64,000 nucleotides of DNA from Streptomyces harbinensis (GCF_900116145.1 NZ_FPAB01000007.1:33316-97315), one strand, 5' to 3'. Shown: positions 24,091 through 40,402, numbered from the stretch's first letter. Notes: generated by a model from the sequence alone, not told the origin. Numbers and translations are program-made.

Positions 24091-24807
24091 GTGAAGCGCA
24101 GCAAGAACTACCGCGGCGCGGACGCCAAGATCGACCGGGAGCGGCTGTACGCCCCCCTGGAGGCCGTCCGGCTCGCCAAGGAGACCTCTTCGCAGAAGTT
24201 CGACGCGACCGTCGAGGTCGCCATGCGGCTGGGTGTCGACCCCCGCAAGGCGGACCAGATGGTGCGTGGCACCGTGAACCTCCCGCACGGCACCGGCAAG
24301 ACCGCCCGGGTCCTGGTCTTCGCGACCGGTGACCGTGCCGCGGCCGCGGAGGCCGCCGGCGCCGACATCGTCGGCTCGGACGAACTGATCGACGAGGTCT
24401 CCAAGGGCCGCCTGGACTTCGACGCCGTGGTGGCGACCCCGGACCTGATGGGCAAGGTCGGCCGGCTGGGCCGGGTGCTCGGTCCGCGTGGTCTGATGCC
24501 GAACCCGAAGACCGGCACCGTCACCCCGGACGTCGCCAAGGCCGTCACCGAGATCAAGGGCGGCAAGATCGAGTTCCGGGTGGACAAGCACGCCAACCTC
24601 CACTTCATCATCGGCAAGGCGTCCTTCTCCGACGCCCAGCTGGTGGAGAACTACGCGGCGGCCCTCGAAGAGGTCACCCGGCTGAAGCCGGCCGCCGCCA
24701 AGGGCCGGTACGTGAAGAAGGCGACCTTCACCACGACCATGGGCCCCGGCGTTCCCGTCGACCCCAACCGCACCCGCAACCTCCTGGAGGAGGAGCCCGC
24801 CGTCTGA
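24091..24807 (+). CDS. rplA: 50S ribosomal protein L1
   Basis: 238 aa from ATG-type start GTG 24091 with GAGGAGCAGCAG directly upstream. Seen: the L1 signature VVATPDLMGKVGRLGRVLGPRGLMPNPK split over the two domains, and KIEFRVDKHANLHFIIGKASF. It binds the L1 stalk of 23S rRNA and, in other bacteria, represses its own mRNA. It follows rplK by 75 bases and is followed by a terminator. Confidence 0.97.
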   Translation: MKRSKNYRGADAKIDRERLYAPLEAVRLAKETSSQKFDATVEVAMRLGVDPRKADQMVRGTVNLPHGTGKTARVLVFATGDRAAAAEAAGADIVGSDELIDEVSKGRLDFDAVVATPDLMGKVGRLGRVLGPRGLMPNPKTGTVTPDVAKAVTEIKGGKIEFRVDKHANLHFIIGKASFSDAQLVENYAAALEEVTRLKPAAAKGRYVKKATFTTTMGPGVPVDPNRTRNLLEEEPAV

Positions 24808-24837
24808 CCGTGACGGCCGGCCGATCGCAGGCGCGGT

Positions 24838-24878
24838 GAGGCCCGTCCCAGCTCTGTCACAGAGCCGGGGCGGGCCTC
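24838..24878 (+). terminator. rplKA terminator
   Basis: Long two-part hairpin: outer 12-base arms (24838-24849 and 24867-24878, one G-U), inner GCTCTG/CAGAGC with loop TCA, followed by TT. Ends the rplK-rplA unit. Confidence 0.75.
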
Positions 24879-24946
24879 TTGCATGACGGTCGTACCGGTT
24901 AGTGTCGTTCGGGTAAAGCGAGTTCCAACCGATTGTGGGGGATGAC

Positions 24947-25855
24947 ATGCGTCCCGTTCGCAAGGCACTGCTGGGGGTCGCCACCGCGGCGCTGCTGGCC
25001 GGCACGGCGGCATGCAGCAGCGAGAGCGGCAGTTCGGACGCCAAGGGGAATGGCGGCGACAGCGAGGCCGGCTCCGGCACCTCCGCGCGCAGCGCCTTCG
25101 AGGCGCTGACGGCGGCGGCGCGGACCACCGACGAGATCACCTCGGCGGATGTCGTCTCCGTCAGCCGGCAGGGCGGCACCGAGGCCGTTCTCGACGGTTC
25201 GCTGTCCTGGGCGGACGGCGTCGAGATGACCGCCGTGATGACCGGCGACGAGTTCGGCTCGGCGCTCGGCGGCTCCGGTGAGATCGACGTCGTGTGGGTC
25301 GACGGCGTGATGTACATGAACCTGGGCCCGCAGTTCGCCGCCGAGTCCGACGGCCGGCCGTGGATGTCCATGGACATGGTGGCGCTCATGGAGGAGGCGG
25401 GCGAGGAAGGGCTCGGTGCCGCGCTGTCCACCTCCATGGACCAGGGCGCGCAGAGCCCGGCCGAGCAGATGGCGATGCTGCTGGAGTCCGATGACGTCGA
25501 GTGGATCGGCGAGGAGGAACTCGACGGCGCCACCGTCAACCACTACAAGGGCACCCTGGCCATCGAGGAGGTCTACGAACTCCAGGGCACCTTCGACGGG
25601 CTGAGCGAGGAGGAGCGCGCCTCCCTGCTGGATCTGCTGAGCGAGCAGGGCACCGAGCTCTACGAGCTGGAGGTCTGGCTCAACGAGGACGACTTCCCGG
25701 TCAAGGTGAGCCAGTCCTACGACACCGCGATGGGCCCGGCCGAGCAGGAGACCACCTACAGCAACTTCGGCACCGAGGTGAACGCCGAGGCCCCGCCGGC
25801 CGACGAGGTCATCGACTTCGTGGAGCTGATGCAGATGCTGGGCGCCGGCTTCTGA
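24947..25855 (+). CDS. Secreted lipoprotein, LppX/LprG-like fold expected
   Basis: 302 aa from ATG 24947 with GGGGGA upstream. Seen: a lipoprotein signal (MRPVRKALLGVATAALLAG) ending in a lipobox with Cys about residue 22, a Ser/Gly linker, and an acidic mature domain. Proteins of this kind occur between rplA and rplJ in Streptomyces; their barrel-like fold resembles mycobacterial LppX/LprG lipid carriers. The function here is unassigned. No sequence motif for catalysis is visible. Confidence 0.75.
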   Translation: MRPVRKALLGVATAALLAGTAACSSESGSSDAKGNGGDSEAGSGTSARSAFEALTAAARTTDEITSADVVSVSRQGGTEAVLDGSLSWADGVEMTAVMTGDEFGSALGGSGEIDVVWVDGVMYMNLGPQFAAESDGRPWMSMDMVALMEEAGEEGLGAALSTSMDQGAQSPAEQMAMLLESDDVEWIGEEELDGATVNHYKGTLAIEEVYELQGTFDGLSEEERASLLDLLSEQGTELYELEVWLNEDDFPVKVSQSYDTAMGPAEQETTYSNFGTEVNAEAPPADEVIDFVELMQMLGAGF

Positions 25856-25876
25856 GCGCCGCCGCCGGCGGCCGAT

Positions 25877-25906
25877 TTGCCTGACCCGAACGTGTTCGCG
25901 TAATCT
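25877..25906 (+). promoter_or_regulatory. rplJL promoter
   Basis: TTGCCT (25877-25882), 18-base spacer, TAATCT (25901-25906); start expected near 25913, about 190 bases before rplJ. Confidence 0.6.
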
Positions 25907-25913
25907 TCCACGG

Positions 25914-26106
25914 AAGCCAAAGACCGCTGGTTGTCGCCGTGTCCTCCGGACAGGGTGGCCGAAGGATCCGCTGATCGCGGGCGACCTGCGCAGGTGACTG
26001 TGGAAGACCGTGTTCTCGAAGTCTGCCCCGTGCGCCTGCGCCGGGGCGTTTGTTGTGTACAGCCCCTTCCGTGCGGTCCGACATCCCGGAAGGAGGGCCG
26101 AGGTTC
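25914..26106 (+). promoter_or_regulatory. Ribosomal L10 leader RNA region
   Basis: Untranslated leader of rplJ. Seen: hairpin TGTCC-tcc-GGACA (25940-25952), palindrome ACCTGCGCAGGT (25984-25995), and a GC hairpin (26025-26030 with 26042-26047, plus inner GCG/CGC) followed by GTTTGTTGTG that resembles an attenuator. Known: in many bacteria L10-L7/L12 binds the rplJ leader for autoregulation (Rfam L10_leader). The L10-binding fold itself was not modelled. Confidence 0.55.
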
Positions 26107-26667
26107 ATGGCGAGCCCCGACAAGGTCACAGCCGTCGCGGAGATCAAGGAGAAGTTCGAGAACTCCAACGCGGCGGTTGTCACCGCGTACACCGGTCTCA
26201 CCGTGGCGCAGCTGAAGGACCTGCGCCGTTCTCTCGGTGAGAACACTCAGTACCACGTGACGAAGAACACGCTGACCAAGATCGCGGCCAACGAGGCCGG
26301 GATCGCGGAGCTGGACGAGCACCTCACGGGCTCGACGGCGGTCGCCTTCATCACCGGTGACCCGGTGGAGGCGGCGAAGGGTCTGCGCGACTTCGCGAAG
26401 GCCAACCCCGCCCTGGTGATCAAGGGCGGTGTTCTCGACGGCAACGCGCTCAGCGCCGAAGAGATCAACACCCTCGCGGACCTCGAGTCCCGCGAGGTTC
26501 TGCTCGCCAAGCTGGCCGGCAACATGAAGGCGTCCATGGCCAAGGCCGCGGCGACCTTCCAGGCCCCGCTCACGGAGTTCGTCCGCACCGTGGACGCGCT
26601 GCGCGAGAAGGCCGAGCAGGGCGGTGCCGGTACGCCGGCTCCCGCCGAGGCCGAGTCCGCCGAGTAA
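26107..26667 (+). CDS. rplJ: 50S ribosomal protein L10
   Basis: 186 aa from ATG 26107, with GGAAGGAGG upstream; the frame extends to 26050 without a conserved start. Seen: L10 core (VVTAYTGLTVAQLKDLRRSL, KNTLTKIAA), and a C-terminal helix that binds L7/L12 dimers, ending in an Ala/Glu/Pro-rich tail. Base of the ribosomal stalk. Followed 88 bases later by rplL. Confidence 0.96.
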   Translation: MASPDKVTAVAEIKEKFENSNAAVVTAYTGLTVAQLKDLRRSLGENTQYHVTKNTLTKIAANEAGIAELDEHLTGSTAVAFITGDPVEAAKGLRDFAKANPALVIKGGVLDGNALSAEEINTLADLESREVLLAKLAGNMKASMAKAAATFQAPLTEFVRTVDALREKAEQGGAGTPAPAEAESAE

Positions 26668-26755
26668 TCACGGCGTTCGGTCACAGCGGGCCCGCGAACG
26701 CCCGCCGAGAAACATCATCCCGGCACCAGCCGACTTAGTGGAAGGACCGCCCACC

Positions 26756-27148
26756 ATGGCGACCAAGCTGACCCAGGAAGAGCTGCTGGAGCAGTTCGAG
26801 AACCTGACCCTGATCGAGCTCTCCGCGCTGGTCAAGGCCTTCGAGGAGAAGTTCGACGTCAAGGCCGCCGCCCCGGCCGCCGTCGCCGTCGCCGCCCCCG
26901 GTGGTGCCGGTGGCGCCGCCGAGGCCGCCGAGGAGAAGGACGAGTTCGACGTCGTCCTGACCGGCGCCGGCGACAAGAAGATCCAGGTCATCAAGGTCGT
27001 GCGTGAGCTGACCTCGCTGGGCCTGAAGGAGGCCAAGGACCTGGTCGACAACGCGCCGAAGCCGGTCCTGGAGAAGGTCGCGAAGGACGCCGCGGAGAAG
27101 GCCAAGGAGTCCCTCGAGGGCGCCGGCGCCTCCGTCGAGGTCAAGTGA
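26756..27148 (+). CDS. rplL: 50S ribosomal protein L7/L12
   Basis: 130 aa from ATG 26756 (GGAAGGA upstream). Seen: N-terminal dimerisation helices (LTQEELLEQFENLTLIELSALVKAFEEKF), an Ala/Gly hinge (about 41-60), and the C-terminal factor-binding domain (KIQVIKVVRELTSLGLKEAKDLVD). It recruits translation GTPases. A hairpin downstream separates it in part from rpoB. Confidence 0.97.
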   Translation: MATKLTQEELLEQFENLTLIELSALVKAFEEKFDVKAAAPAAVAVAAPGGAGGAAEAAEEKDEFDVVLTGAGDKKIQVIKVVRELTSLGLKEAKDLVDNAPKPVLEKVAKDAAEKAKESLEGAGASVEVK

Positions 27149-27210
27149 CCTCCCGGGTCCGCTGACCCGCTGATCCTCCGGGATCACCCTGAGTCCACAT
27201 GACTCAACCG

Positions 27211-27240
27211 AGGGCGATCACCCAGTCGGGTGGTCGCCCT
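27211..27240 (+). terminator. Hairpin downstream of rplL
   Basis: 13-bp stem with one G-U (27211-27223 with 27228-27240), loop AGTC, no T-tract. A terminator or partial attenuator between rplL and rpoB. A smaller AGGCCC/GGGCCT hairpin follows at 27308-27324. The rest of the 478-bp gap shows only the rpoB promoter. Confidence 0.6.
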
Positions 27241-27507
27241 TCGGCGTTGTGGTGACGACTTGGCCACCTGCCGCGATCGGCAGGTATGGTGATCTTCGGT
27301 TGTCGACAGGCCCTTCGGGGGCCTTGACGAACTGCTCCCGGCACGCGATTCTCAGGTCGCGTCGCACATCGGTCCCTGATTCGAGGCATGGATCGCTGGC
27401 GAAGCGGGAAAGGTTGCGGCAGACGGGTCCGCACCCGGCGACCGAGGCAGCCGGAAGCGGGCGCGAGGGTACAGCGAGGGTGGCGCCTTGTTGGTGTGGC
27501 GGAGGCA

Positions 27508-27537
27508 TTGGACATCAGTGGGTCTTGTGACTACACT
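27508..27537 (+). promoter_or_regulatory. rpoB promoter
   Basis: TTGGAC (27508-27513), 18-base spacer, TACACT (27532-27537). Start expected near 27544, about 80 bases before the TTG start of rpoB. Confidence 0.65.
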
Positions 27538-27626
27538 GACCCTTTGCGCTGCCTAGCTGCCTCCTGCCCGTCACCAGGGGGGCGGGTATGCGCGCAGAGA
27601 GTCCGAGCCCTCGGAAGGACCCCCTC

Positions 27627-31112
<3,486 letters not shown>

Positions 31113-31204
31113 CGGGCCCGACCGGAAGGGTCCGTGCCCTTCCGGTCCCCCCACCCGGACCCCGACAGACCATTGACTCACGACACTGAGAGGGATTGAC
31201 GAGA

Positions 31205-35104
<3,900 letters not shown>

Positions 35105-35121
35105 GCCGGTCGCAGGCGCAC

Positions 35122-35161
35122 CCGCCGGGCGGCTTCCCCTTCGGGGGGAGCCGCCCGGCGG
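35122..35161 (+). terminator. rpoBC terminator
   Basis: An 18-bp stem (13 perfect outer pairs, 35122-35134 with 35149-35161, extended inward by a T-G and four C-G pairs) closed by a TTCG tetraloop; begins 18 bases after the rpoC stop. Confidence 0.8.
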
Positions 35162-35255
35162 CGTTCGGGGCGGGATTCCGGCCGGCCGGCCAGGGAGAAT
35201 GTGTGGGGCAGGTCACAGCGATACCCCGGGGTGTCGGTGACCGGAGATAGTGGTT

Positions 35256-35284
35256 TTGACCGTTGGCCGTGGGGTAGGTACGCT
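35256..35284 (+). promoter_or_regulatory. rpsL (str operon) promoter
   Basis: TTGACC (35256-35261), 17-base spacer, TACGCT (35279-35284). Start expected near 35291, leaving a leader of about 175 nt. Confidence 0.65.
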
Positions 35285-35391
35285 CAGACCTTGTGCCTGG
35301 GGTGTTCCGTGCGCTCTTTTTCGCGGGGCGTCAGTCGGAACTCCGGGATCTGCGTTCTCTTCCCGCGCTCTCGCGGGGGTCATGCAGTCTC

Positions 35392-35425
35392 CGACACGCC
35401 CGACCGCGTGGGTCGGTCGCCGTGT
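35392..35425 (+). promoter_or_regulatory. Structured rpsL leader element shared with rpsJ
   Basis: Bases 35392-35416 are identical over 25 nt to 52012-52036 in the rpsJ leader. The core folds as CCGACC-gcgtg-GGTCGG, and here ACACG (35394-35398) can also pair with CGTGT (35421-35425). It lies about 50 bases before rpsL. Candidate ribosomal-protein or stringent control element. Confidence 0.6.
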
Positions 35426-35468
35426 TCCAGGTTAGCTTGACGAGTCGGCACACAGAACTGGAGAAATG

Positions 35469-35840
35469 GTGCCAACGATCCAGCAGCTGGTCCGCAAGGG
35501 CCGGCAGGACAAGGTCGAGAAGAACAAGACGCCCGCGCTCAATGGGTCCCCCCAGCGCCGTGGCGTCTGCACGCGTGTGTTCACCACCACGCCGAAGAAG
35601 CCGAACTCGGCGCTGCGCAAGGTGGCCCGTGTGAAGCTCAGCAGCGGGATCGAGGTCACCGCCTACATCCCGGGCGAGAACCACAACCTTCAGGAGCACT
35701 CCATCGTGCTGGTGCGCGGTGGCCGTGTGAAGGACCTGCCGGGTGTCCGTTACAAGATCATCCGTGGTTCGCTGGACACCCAGGGTGTCCGCAACCGCAA
35801 GCAGGCCCGCAGCCGCTACGGCGCCAAGAAGGAGAAGTAA
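35469..35840 (+). CDS. rpsL: 30S ribosomal protein S12
   Basis: 123 aa from GTG 35469 (GGAG seven bases upstream). This start gives the conserved MPTIQQL and standard numbering with Lys43, Arg86 and Lys88, the streptomycin/paromomycin-related positions, all wild type; ATG 35466 would add one residue. Seen changes at usually constant sites: PALNGSPQRRG (Asn25) and PGENHNLQEHS (Asn71). Decoding-centre protein, first gene of rpsL-rpsG-fusA. Confidence 0.96.
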   Translation: MPTIQQLVRKGRQDKVEKNKTPALNGSPQRRGVCTRVFTTTPKKPNSALRKVARVKLSSGIEVTAYIPGENHNLQEHSIVLVRGGRVKDLPGVRYKIIRGSLDTQGVRNRKQARSRYGAKKEK

Positions 35841-35843
35841 GCA

Positions 35844-36314
35844 ATGCCTCGTAAGGGCCCTGCCCCGAAGCGCCCGGTCCACGTCGACCCGGTCTACGGC
35901 TCTCCTCTGGTGACCTCCCTGATCAACAAGGTGCTGCTGAACGGCAAGCGCTCCACCGCGGAGCGCATCGTCTACGGCGCCATGGAGGGTCTGCGGGACA
36001 AGACCGGCAACGACCCGGTCATCACGCTCAAGCGTGCCCTGGAGAATGTGAAGCCGACCCTCGAGGTCCGCTCCCGCCGGGTCGGTGGCGCCACCTACCA
36101 GGTGCCGGTCGAGGTCCGCCCCGGCCGTTCCTCCACCCTCGCGCTGCGCTGGCTCGTGGGCTACTCGCGGGCGCGCCGCGAGAAGACCATGACCGAGCGC
36201 CTGATGAACGAACTGCTCGACGCCTCCAACGGCCTCGGCGCGTCCGTCAAGAAGCGCGAGGACACCCACAAGATGGCCGAGTCCAACAAGGCCTTCGCGC
36301 ACTACCGCTGGTAG
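35844..36314 (+). CDS. rpsG: 30S ribosomal protein S7
   Basis: 156 aa from ATG 35844, four bases after the rpsL stop. Seen: VNKVLLNGKRSTAE-like segment (INKVLLNGKRSTAERIVY), the signature LRWLVGYSRARREKTMTERLMNELLDA, and a C-terminal AHYRW. It binds the 3' major domain of 16S rRNA and is often the autoregulator of the str operon. Confidence 0.97.
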   Translation: MPRKGPAPKRPVHVDPVYGSPLVTSLINKVLLNGKRSTAERIVYGAMEGLRDKTGNDPVITLKRALENVKPTLEVRSRRVGGATYQVPVEVRPGRSSTLALRWLVGYSRARREKTMTERLMNELLDASNGLGASVKKREDTHKMAESNKAFAHYRW

Positions 36315-36350
36315 TCGCTACCCCATCGAGACCGAGAGAACTGAAGCCTT

Positions 36351-38474
36351 ATGGCTACCACTTCACTTGACCTGGCCAAGGTCCGCAACATCGGGATCAT
36401 GGCCCACATCGACGCGGGCAAGACGACGACCACCGAGCGCATCCTGTACTACACCGGTGTGAGCTACAAGATCGGTGAAGTCCACGACGGTGCTGCCACC
36501 ATGGACTGGATGGCGCAGGAGCAGGAACGCGGCATCACGATCACGTCCGCCGCGACCACCTGTCACTGGCCGCTCGATGGCGTCGACCACACCATCAACA
36601 TCATTGACACCCCCGGTCACGTCGACTTCACGGTCGAGGTGGAGCGTTCGCTGCGCGTGCTCGACGGCGCGGTCACGGTCTTCGATGGTGTCGCGGGTGT
36701 GGAGCCGCAGTCCGAGACCGTCTGGCGGCAGGCGGACCGGTACGGCGTGCCGCGGATCTGCTTCGTCAACAAGCTCGACCGCACCGGCGCGGACTTCCTG
36801 CGCTGCGTGGACATGATCGTGGACCGGCTGAACGCCGTGCCGCTGGTCATGCAGCTCCCCATCGGGGCCGAGTCGGACTTCAAGGGCGTCATCGACCTTG
36901 TCAAGAACAAGGCTCTGGTGTGGTCCGAGGACACCAAGCTGGGCGAGATGTACGACACCGTCGACATCCCGGCCGACTACGTGGATCAGGCGGAGGAATA
37001 CCGCGCCAAGCTGATCGAGGCCGTCGCGGAGAACGACGAGGAGGTCATGGAGCTGTACCTGGAGGGCGAGGAGCCCACCGAGGAGCAGCTGTATGCCGCC
37101 ATCCGTCGTATCACCCTCGCCTCCACCGGTGGCGCCGACGCGACCACCATCACCCCGGTCTTCTGCGGTACCGCGTTCAAGAACAAGGGCGTGCAGCCCC
37201 TGCTGGACGCCGTGGTGCGTTACCTGCCCACGCCGCTGGACATCGAGGCCGTCGAGGGTCACTCCCCGAAGGACCCCGAGGAGGTCGTCACCCGGAAGCC
37301 TTCGGAGGACGAGCCGCTGGCGGCCCTGGCGTTCAAGATCGCCAGCGACCCGCACCTCGGCAAGCTGACCTTCATCCGGGTGTACTCCGGCGTCCTGACC
37401 GCGGGCACCCAGGTGCTCAACTCGGTCAAGGGCCGCAAGGAGCGCATCGGCAAGATCTACCGCATGCACGCCAACAAGCGTGAGGAGATCGAGCGGGTGG
37501 GCGCCGGCGACATCGTCGCGGTGATGGGTCTGAAGCAGACCACCACCGGTGAGACGCTGTCCGACGCCACCAACCAGGTCATCCTGGAGTCGATGGACTT
37601 CCCGGCCCCGGTCATCGAGGTCGCCATCGAGCCCAAGACCAAGGGCGACCAGGAGAAGCTGGGTGTCGCCATCCAGCGGCTGGCCGAGGAGGACCCGTCC
37701 TTCCAGGTCGCCACCAACGAGGACACCGGCCAGACCATCATCAAGGGGATGGGCGAGCTCCACCTCGACGTGCTGGTCGACCGGATGCGCCGTGAGTTCA
37801 AGGTCGAGGCCAACGTCGGCAAGCCGCAGGTCGCCTACCGGGAGACCCTGCGGAAGGTCGTCGAGAAGCACGACTACACGCACAAGAAGCAGACCGGTGG
37901 CTCCGGCCAGTTCGCCAAGGTCCAGATCTCCCTGGAGCCTCTGGAGGGCGACGGCTACGAGTTCGAGAACAAGGTCACCGGTGGCCGCATCCCCAAGGAG
38001 TACATCCCTTCGGTGGACGCGGGCGCCCAGGAGGCGATGGAGTTCGGCGTGCTCGCCGGCTACCCGCTGACGGGTGTCAAGGTGATCCTGCTCGACGGTG
38101 CGTACCACGACGTGGACTCCTCCGAGATGGCCTTCAAGACCGCCGGTATCCAGGCGTTCAAGGAGGCCGCGCGGAAGGCCGGTCCGGTGCTGCTGGAGCC
38201 CCTGATGGCCGTCGAGGTCACCACGCCCGAGGACTACATGGGCGATGTGATCGGTGACCTGAACTCCCGCCGTGGCCAGATCCAGGCCATGGAGGACCGT
38301 AGTGGCGCCAAGGTCGTCAAGGCCCTGGTTCCGCTGTCGGAGATGTTCGGGTACGTCGGCGACCTGCGCAGCAAGACCTCGGGTCGCGCGAGCTACAGCA
38401 TGCAGTTCGATTCCTACGGTGAGGTTCCGCGGAACGTCGCCGAGGAGATCATCGCGAAGGCCAAGGGCGAGTAA
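36351..38474 (+). CDS. fusA: Elongation factor G
   Basis: 707 aa. Seen: G1 AHIDAGKTTTTER (19-31), the G2/switch I EQERGITITSAATT, G3 DTPGHVDF, G4 NKLDRTG, domain II and the domain III-V segments (PKEYIPSVDAGAQEAMEFG; DLNSRRGQIQAM). It drives translocation and, with RRF, ribosome recycling. A normal-length EF-G, 36 bases after rpsG. GAGAGAA lies before the ATG. Confidence 0.97.
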   Translation: MATTSLDLAKVRNIGIMAHIDAGKTTTTERILYYTGVSYKIGEVHDGAATMDWMAQEQERGITITSAATTCHWPLDGVDHTINIIDTPGHVDFTVEVERSLRVLDGAVTVFDGVAGVEPQSETVWRQADRYGVPRICFVNKLDRTGADFLRCVDMIVDRLNAVPLVMQLPIGAESDFKGVIDLVKNKALVWSEDTKLGEMYDTVDIPADYVDQAEEYRAKLIEAVAENDEEVMELYLEGEEPTEEQLYAAIRRITLASTGGADATTITPVFCGTAFKNKGVQPLLDAVVRYLPTPLDIEAVEGHSPKDPEEVVTRKPSEDEPLAALAFKIASDPHLGKLTFIRVYSGVLTAGTQVLNSVKGRKERIGKIYRMHANKREEIERVGAGDIVAVMGLKQTTTGETLSDATNQVILESMDFPAPVIEVAIEPKTKGDQEKLGVAIQRLAEEDPSFQVATNEDTGQTIIKGMGELHLDVLVDRMRREFKVEANVGKPQVAYRETLRKVVEKHDYTHKKQTGGSGQFAKVQISLEPLEGDGYEFENKVTGGRIPKEYIPSVDAGAQEAMEFGVLAGYPLTGVKVILLDGAYHDVDSSEMAFKTAGIQAFKEAARKAGPVLLEPLMAVEVTTPEDYMGDVIGDLNSRRGQIQAMEDRSGAKVVKALVPLSEMFGYVGDLRSKTSGRASYSMQFDSYGEVPRNVAEEIIAKAKGE

Positions 38475-38500
38475 CCCTTAAGCTGGAGCAACACGGTATA

Positions 38501-38517
38501 GGGGGCATTTTGCCCCC
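38501..38517 (+). terminator. Small hairpin in fusA-tuf gap
   Basis: Seven-base stem GGGGGCA-TTT-TGCCCCC, 26 bases after the fusA stop. It may be a weak terminator or processing site, letting tuf be made both with fusA and from its own promoter in the 168-bp gap; that promoter could not be pinned down. Confidence 0.4.
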
Positions 38518-38642
38518 GCACCAGCCCCGATAAGCGAACTGGTCTAGGGCGTCCCCCTAGGGGTCCTGGCCGGTTCGGTACGACCACCTGGAACCCCCGC
38601 ACCGTGCGGGGGCGTACAGCACCAGTCCACAGGAGGACCCCA

Positions 38643-39836
38643 GTGGCGAAGGCGAAGTTCGAGCGGACTAAGCCGCACGTCAACATCGGCACCATCGGTC
38701 ACATCGACCACGGTAAGACCACTCTTACCGCGGCGATCACCAAGGTGCTGCACGACGCGTACCCCGAGCTGAACGAGGCCTCGGCCTTCGACCAGATCGA
38801 CAAGGCTCCCGAGGAGCGCCAGCGCGGTATCACCATCTCCATCGCGCACGTCGAGTACCAGACGGAGAGCCGGCACTACGCTCACGTCGACTGCCCGGGT
38901 CACGCCGACTACATCAAGAACATGATCACCGGTGCTGCCCAGATGGACGGCGCCATCCTGGTCGTGGCCGCCACCGACGGCCCGATGCCGCAGACCAAGG
39001 AGCACGTGCTCCTGGCCCGCCAGGTCGGCGTTCCGTACATCGTTGTCGCCCTGAACAAGGCCGACATGGTGGACGACGAGGAGATCCTGGAGCTCGTCGA
39101 GCTCGAGGTCCGGGAGCTGCTCAACGAGTACGAGTTCCCCGGCGACGACACCCCGGTCGTGAAGGTCTCCGCGCTGAAGGCGCTGGAGGGCGACAAGGAG
39201 TGGGGCCAGTCCGTCCTCGACCTGATGAAGGCCGTCGACGAGGCCATCCCGCAGCCCGAGCGTGACGTGGACAAGCCGTTCCTGATGCCGATCGAGGACG
39301 TCTTCACGATCACCGGTCGCGGTACGGTCGTCACCGGCCGTATCGAGCGTGGTGTCCTGAAGGTCAACGAGACCGTCGACATCATCGGCATCAAGGAAGA
39401 GAAGACCACCACCACGGTGACCGGGATCGAGATGTTCCGGAAGCTGCTGGACGAGGGTCAGGCCGGTGAGAACGTCGGTCTGCTGCTCCGCGGTGTCAAG
39501 CGCGAGGACGTCGAGCGCGGCCAGGTCATCATCAAGCCGGGCTCGGTCACCCCGCACACGGAGTTCGAGGCGACGGCGTACATCCTGTCGAAGGACGAGG
39601 GTGGTCGCCACACCCCGTTCTTCAACAACTACCGTCCGCAGTTCTACTTCCGTACCACCGACGTGACCGGTGTGGTGACCCTCCCCGAGGGCACCGAGAT
39701 GGTCATGCCGGGCGACAACACCGAGATGAGCGTCCAGCTGATCCAGCCGGTCGCCATGGAGGAAGGCCTGAAGTTCGCCATCCGTGAGGGTGGCCGGACC
39801 GTCGGCGCCGGCCAGGTCACCAAGATCAAGAAGTGA
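38643..39836 (+). CDS. tuf: Elongation factor Tu
   Basis: 397 aa from GTG 38643 (GGAGGA nine bases upstream), the standard actinobacterial length and start MAKAKFERTKPHVN. Seen: G1 GHIDHGKTTL, G3 DCPGHADY, G4 NKADMVDDEE, and domains II and III ending VGAGQVTKI. It delivers aminoacyl-tRNA to the ribosome. The fourth gene of the str region (tuf1 position), followed by a strong terminator. Confidence 0.97.
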   Translation: MAKAKFERTKPHVNIGTIGHIDHGKTTLTAAITKVLHDAYPELNEASAFDQIDKAPEERQRGITISIAHVEYQTESRHYAHVDCPGHADYIKNMITGAAQMDGAILVVAATDGPMPQTKEHVLLARQVGVPYIVVALNKADMVDDEEILELVELEVRELLNEYEFPGDDTPVVKVSALKALEGDKEWGQSVLDLMKAVDEAIPQPERDVDKPFLMPIEDVFTITGRGTVVTGRIERGVLKVNETVDIIGIKEEKTTTTVTGIEMFRKLLDEGQAGENVGLLLRGVKREDVERGQVIIKPGSVTPHTEFEATAYILSKDEGGRHTPFFNNYRPQFYFRTTDVTGVVTLPEGTEMVMPGDNTEMSVQLIQPVAMEEGLKFAIREGGRTVGAGQVTKIKK

Positions 39837-39854
39837 CCTGAGTCGCACCCGCGT

Positions 39855-39896
39855 ACCGGGGCCCGTTTCCACCGCACGGTGGGGACGGGCCCCGGT
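39855..39896 (+). terminator. tuf terminator
   Basis: Perfect 12-bp outer stem (39855-39866 with 39885-39896) and inner CCACCG-ca-CGGTGG; starts 18 bases after the tuf stop. Confidence 0.8.
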
Positions 39897-40036
39897 CGTG
39901 TGTGCGGGCGGGTAAGCCGTTCGGCGCGTATTTCGACCGTTCGCCGAGTGTCCGGGTCCTGGTCGCTGTGGGGTGAGTGTGACCCTCCTTACATTTGGGG
40001 CCGCTCAGCCCCCGACCGACCCACAGGAGCCCGTCG

Positions 40037-40402
40037 ATGACGACGACGCAACCCGTTCCCGACGCAGGCGAGCCGCCGGGCGACGATCTGGAGACCCGCT
40101 CGGCCGCGATGCACGACGACCCCCGGTTCCAGGAGTTGCGCGGACGGTTGCTGCGCTTTGTGGTGCCGGCGAGCATCGCCTTCCTCGCCTGGTACACGCT
40201 GTACGTCCTGATGTCCGGCTACGCCCGCGGCGTGATGTCCACCAAGGTGATCGGCGACGCCAACGTGGCGCTGATCTTCGGACTGCTCCAGTTCGTGACC
40301 ACGTTCGGGATCGCCATTCTCTACTCCCGGTACGCCAACCGCCGGCTCGATCCGCTGGCCGATGAGCTGCGCGACGAGCTGGAGAGCGAGGGCCGGTCAT
40401 GA
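40037..40402 (+). CDS. DUF485-family small membrane protein (YjcH-like)
   Basis: 121 aa from ATG 40037 with AGGAG seven bases upstream; the open frame upstream is not conserved. Seen: the DUF485 pattern FQELRGRLLRFVVPASIAFLAWYTLYVLMSGYA, a first span (about 46-66) and a second span (about 84-105) ending ILYSRYANRRLDPLADELR. Known: YjcH-type proteins are co-encoded with acetate/solute symporters and may be accessory subunits. It overlaps the symporter ATG by 4 bp. Confidence 0.88.
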   Translation: MTTTQPVPDAGEPPGDDLETRSAAMHDDPRFQELRGRLLRFVVPASIAFLAWYTLYVLMSGYARGVMSTKVIGDANVALIFGLLQFVTTFGIAILYSRYANRRLDPLADELRDELESEGRS

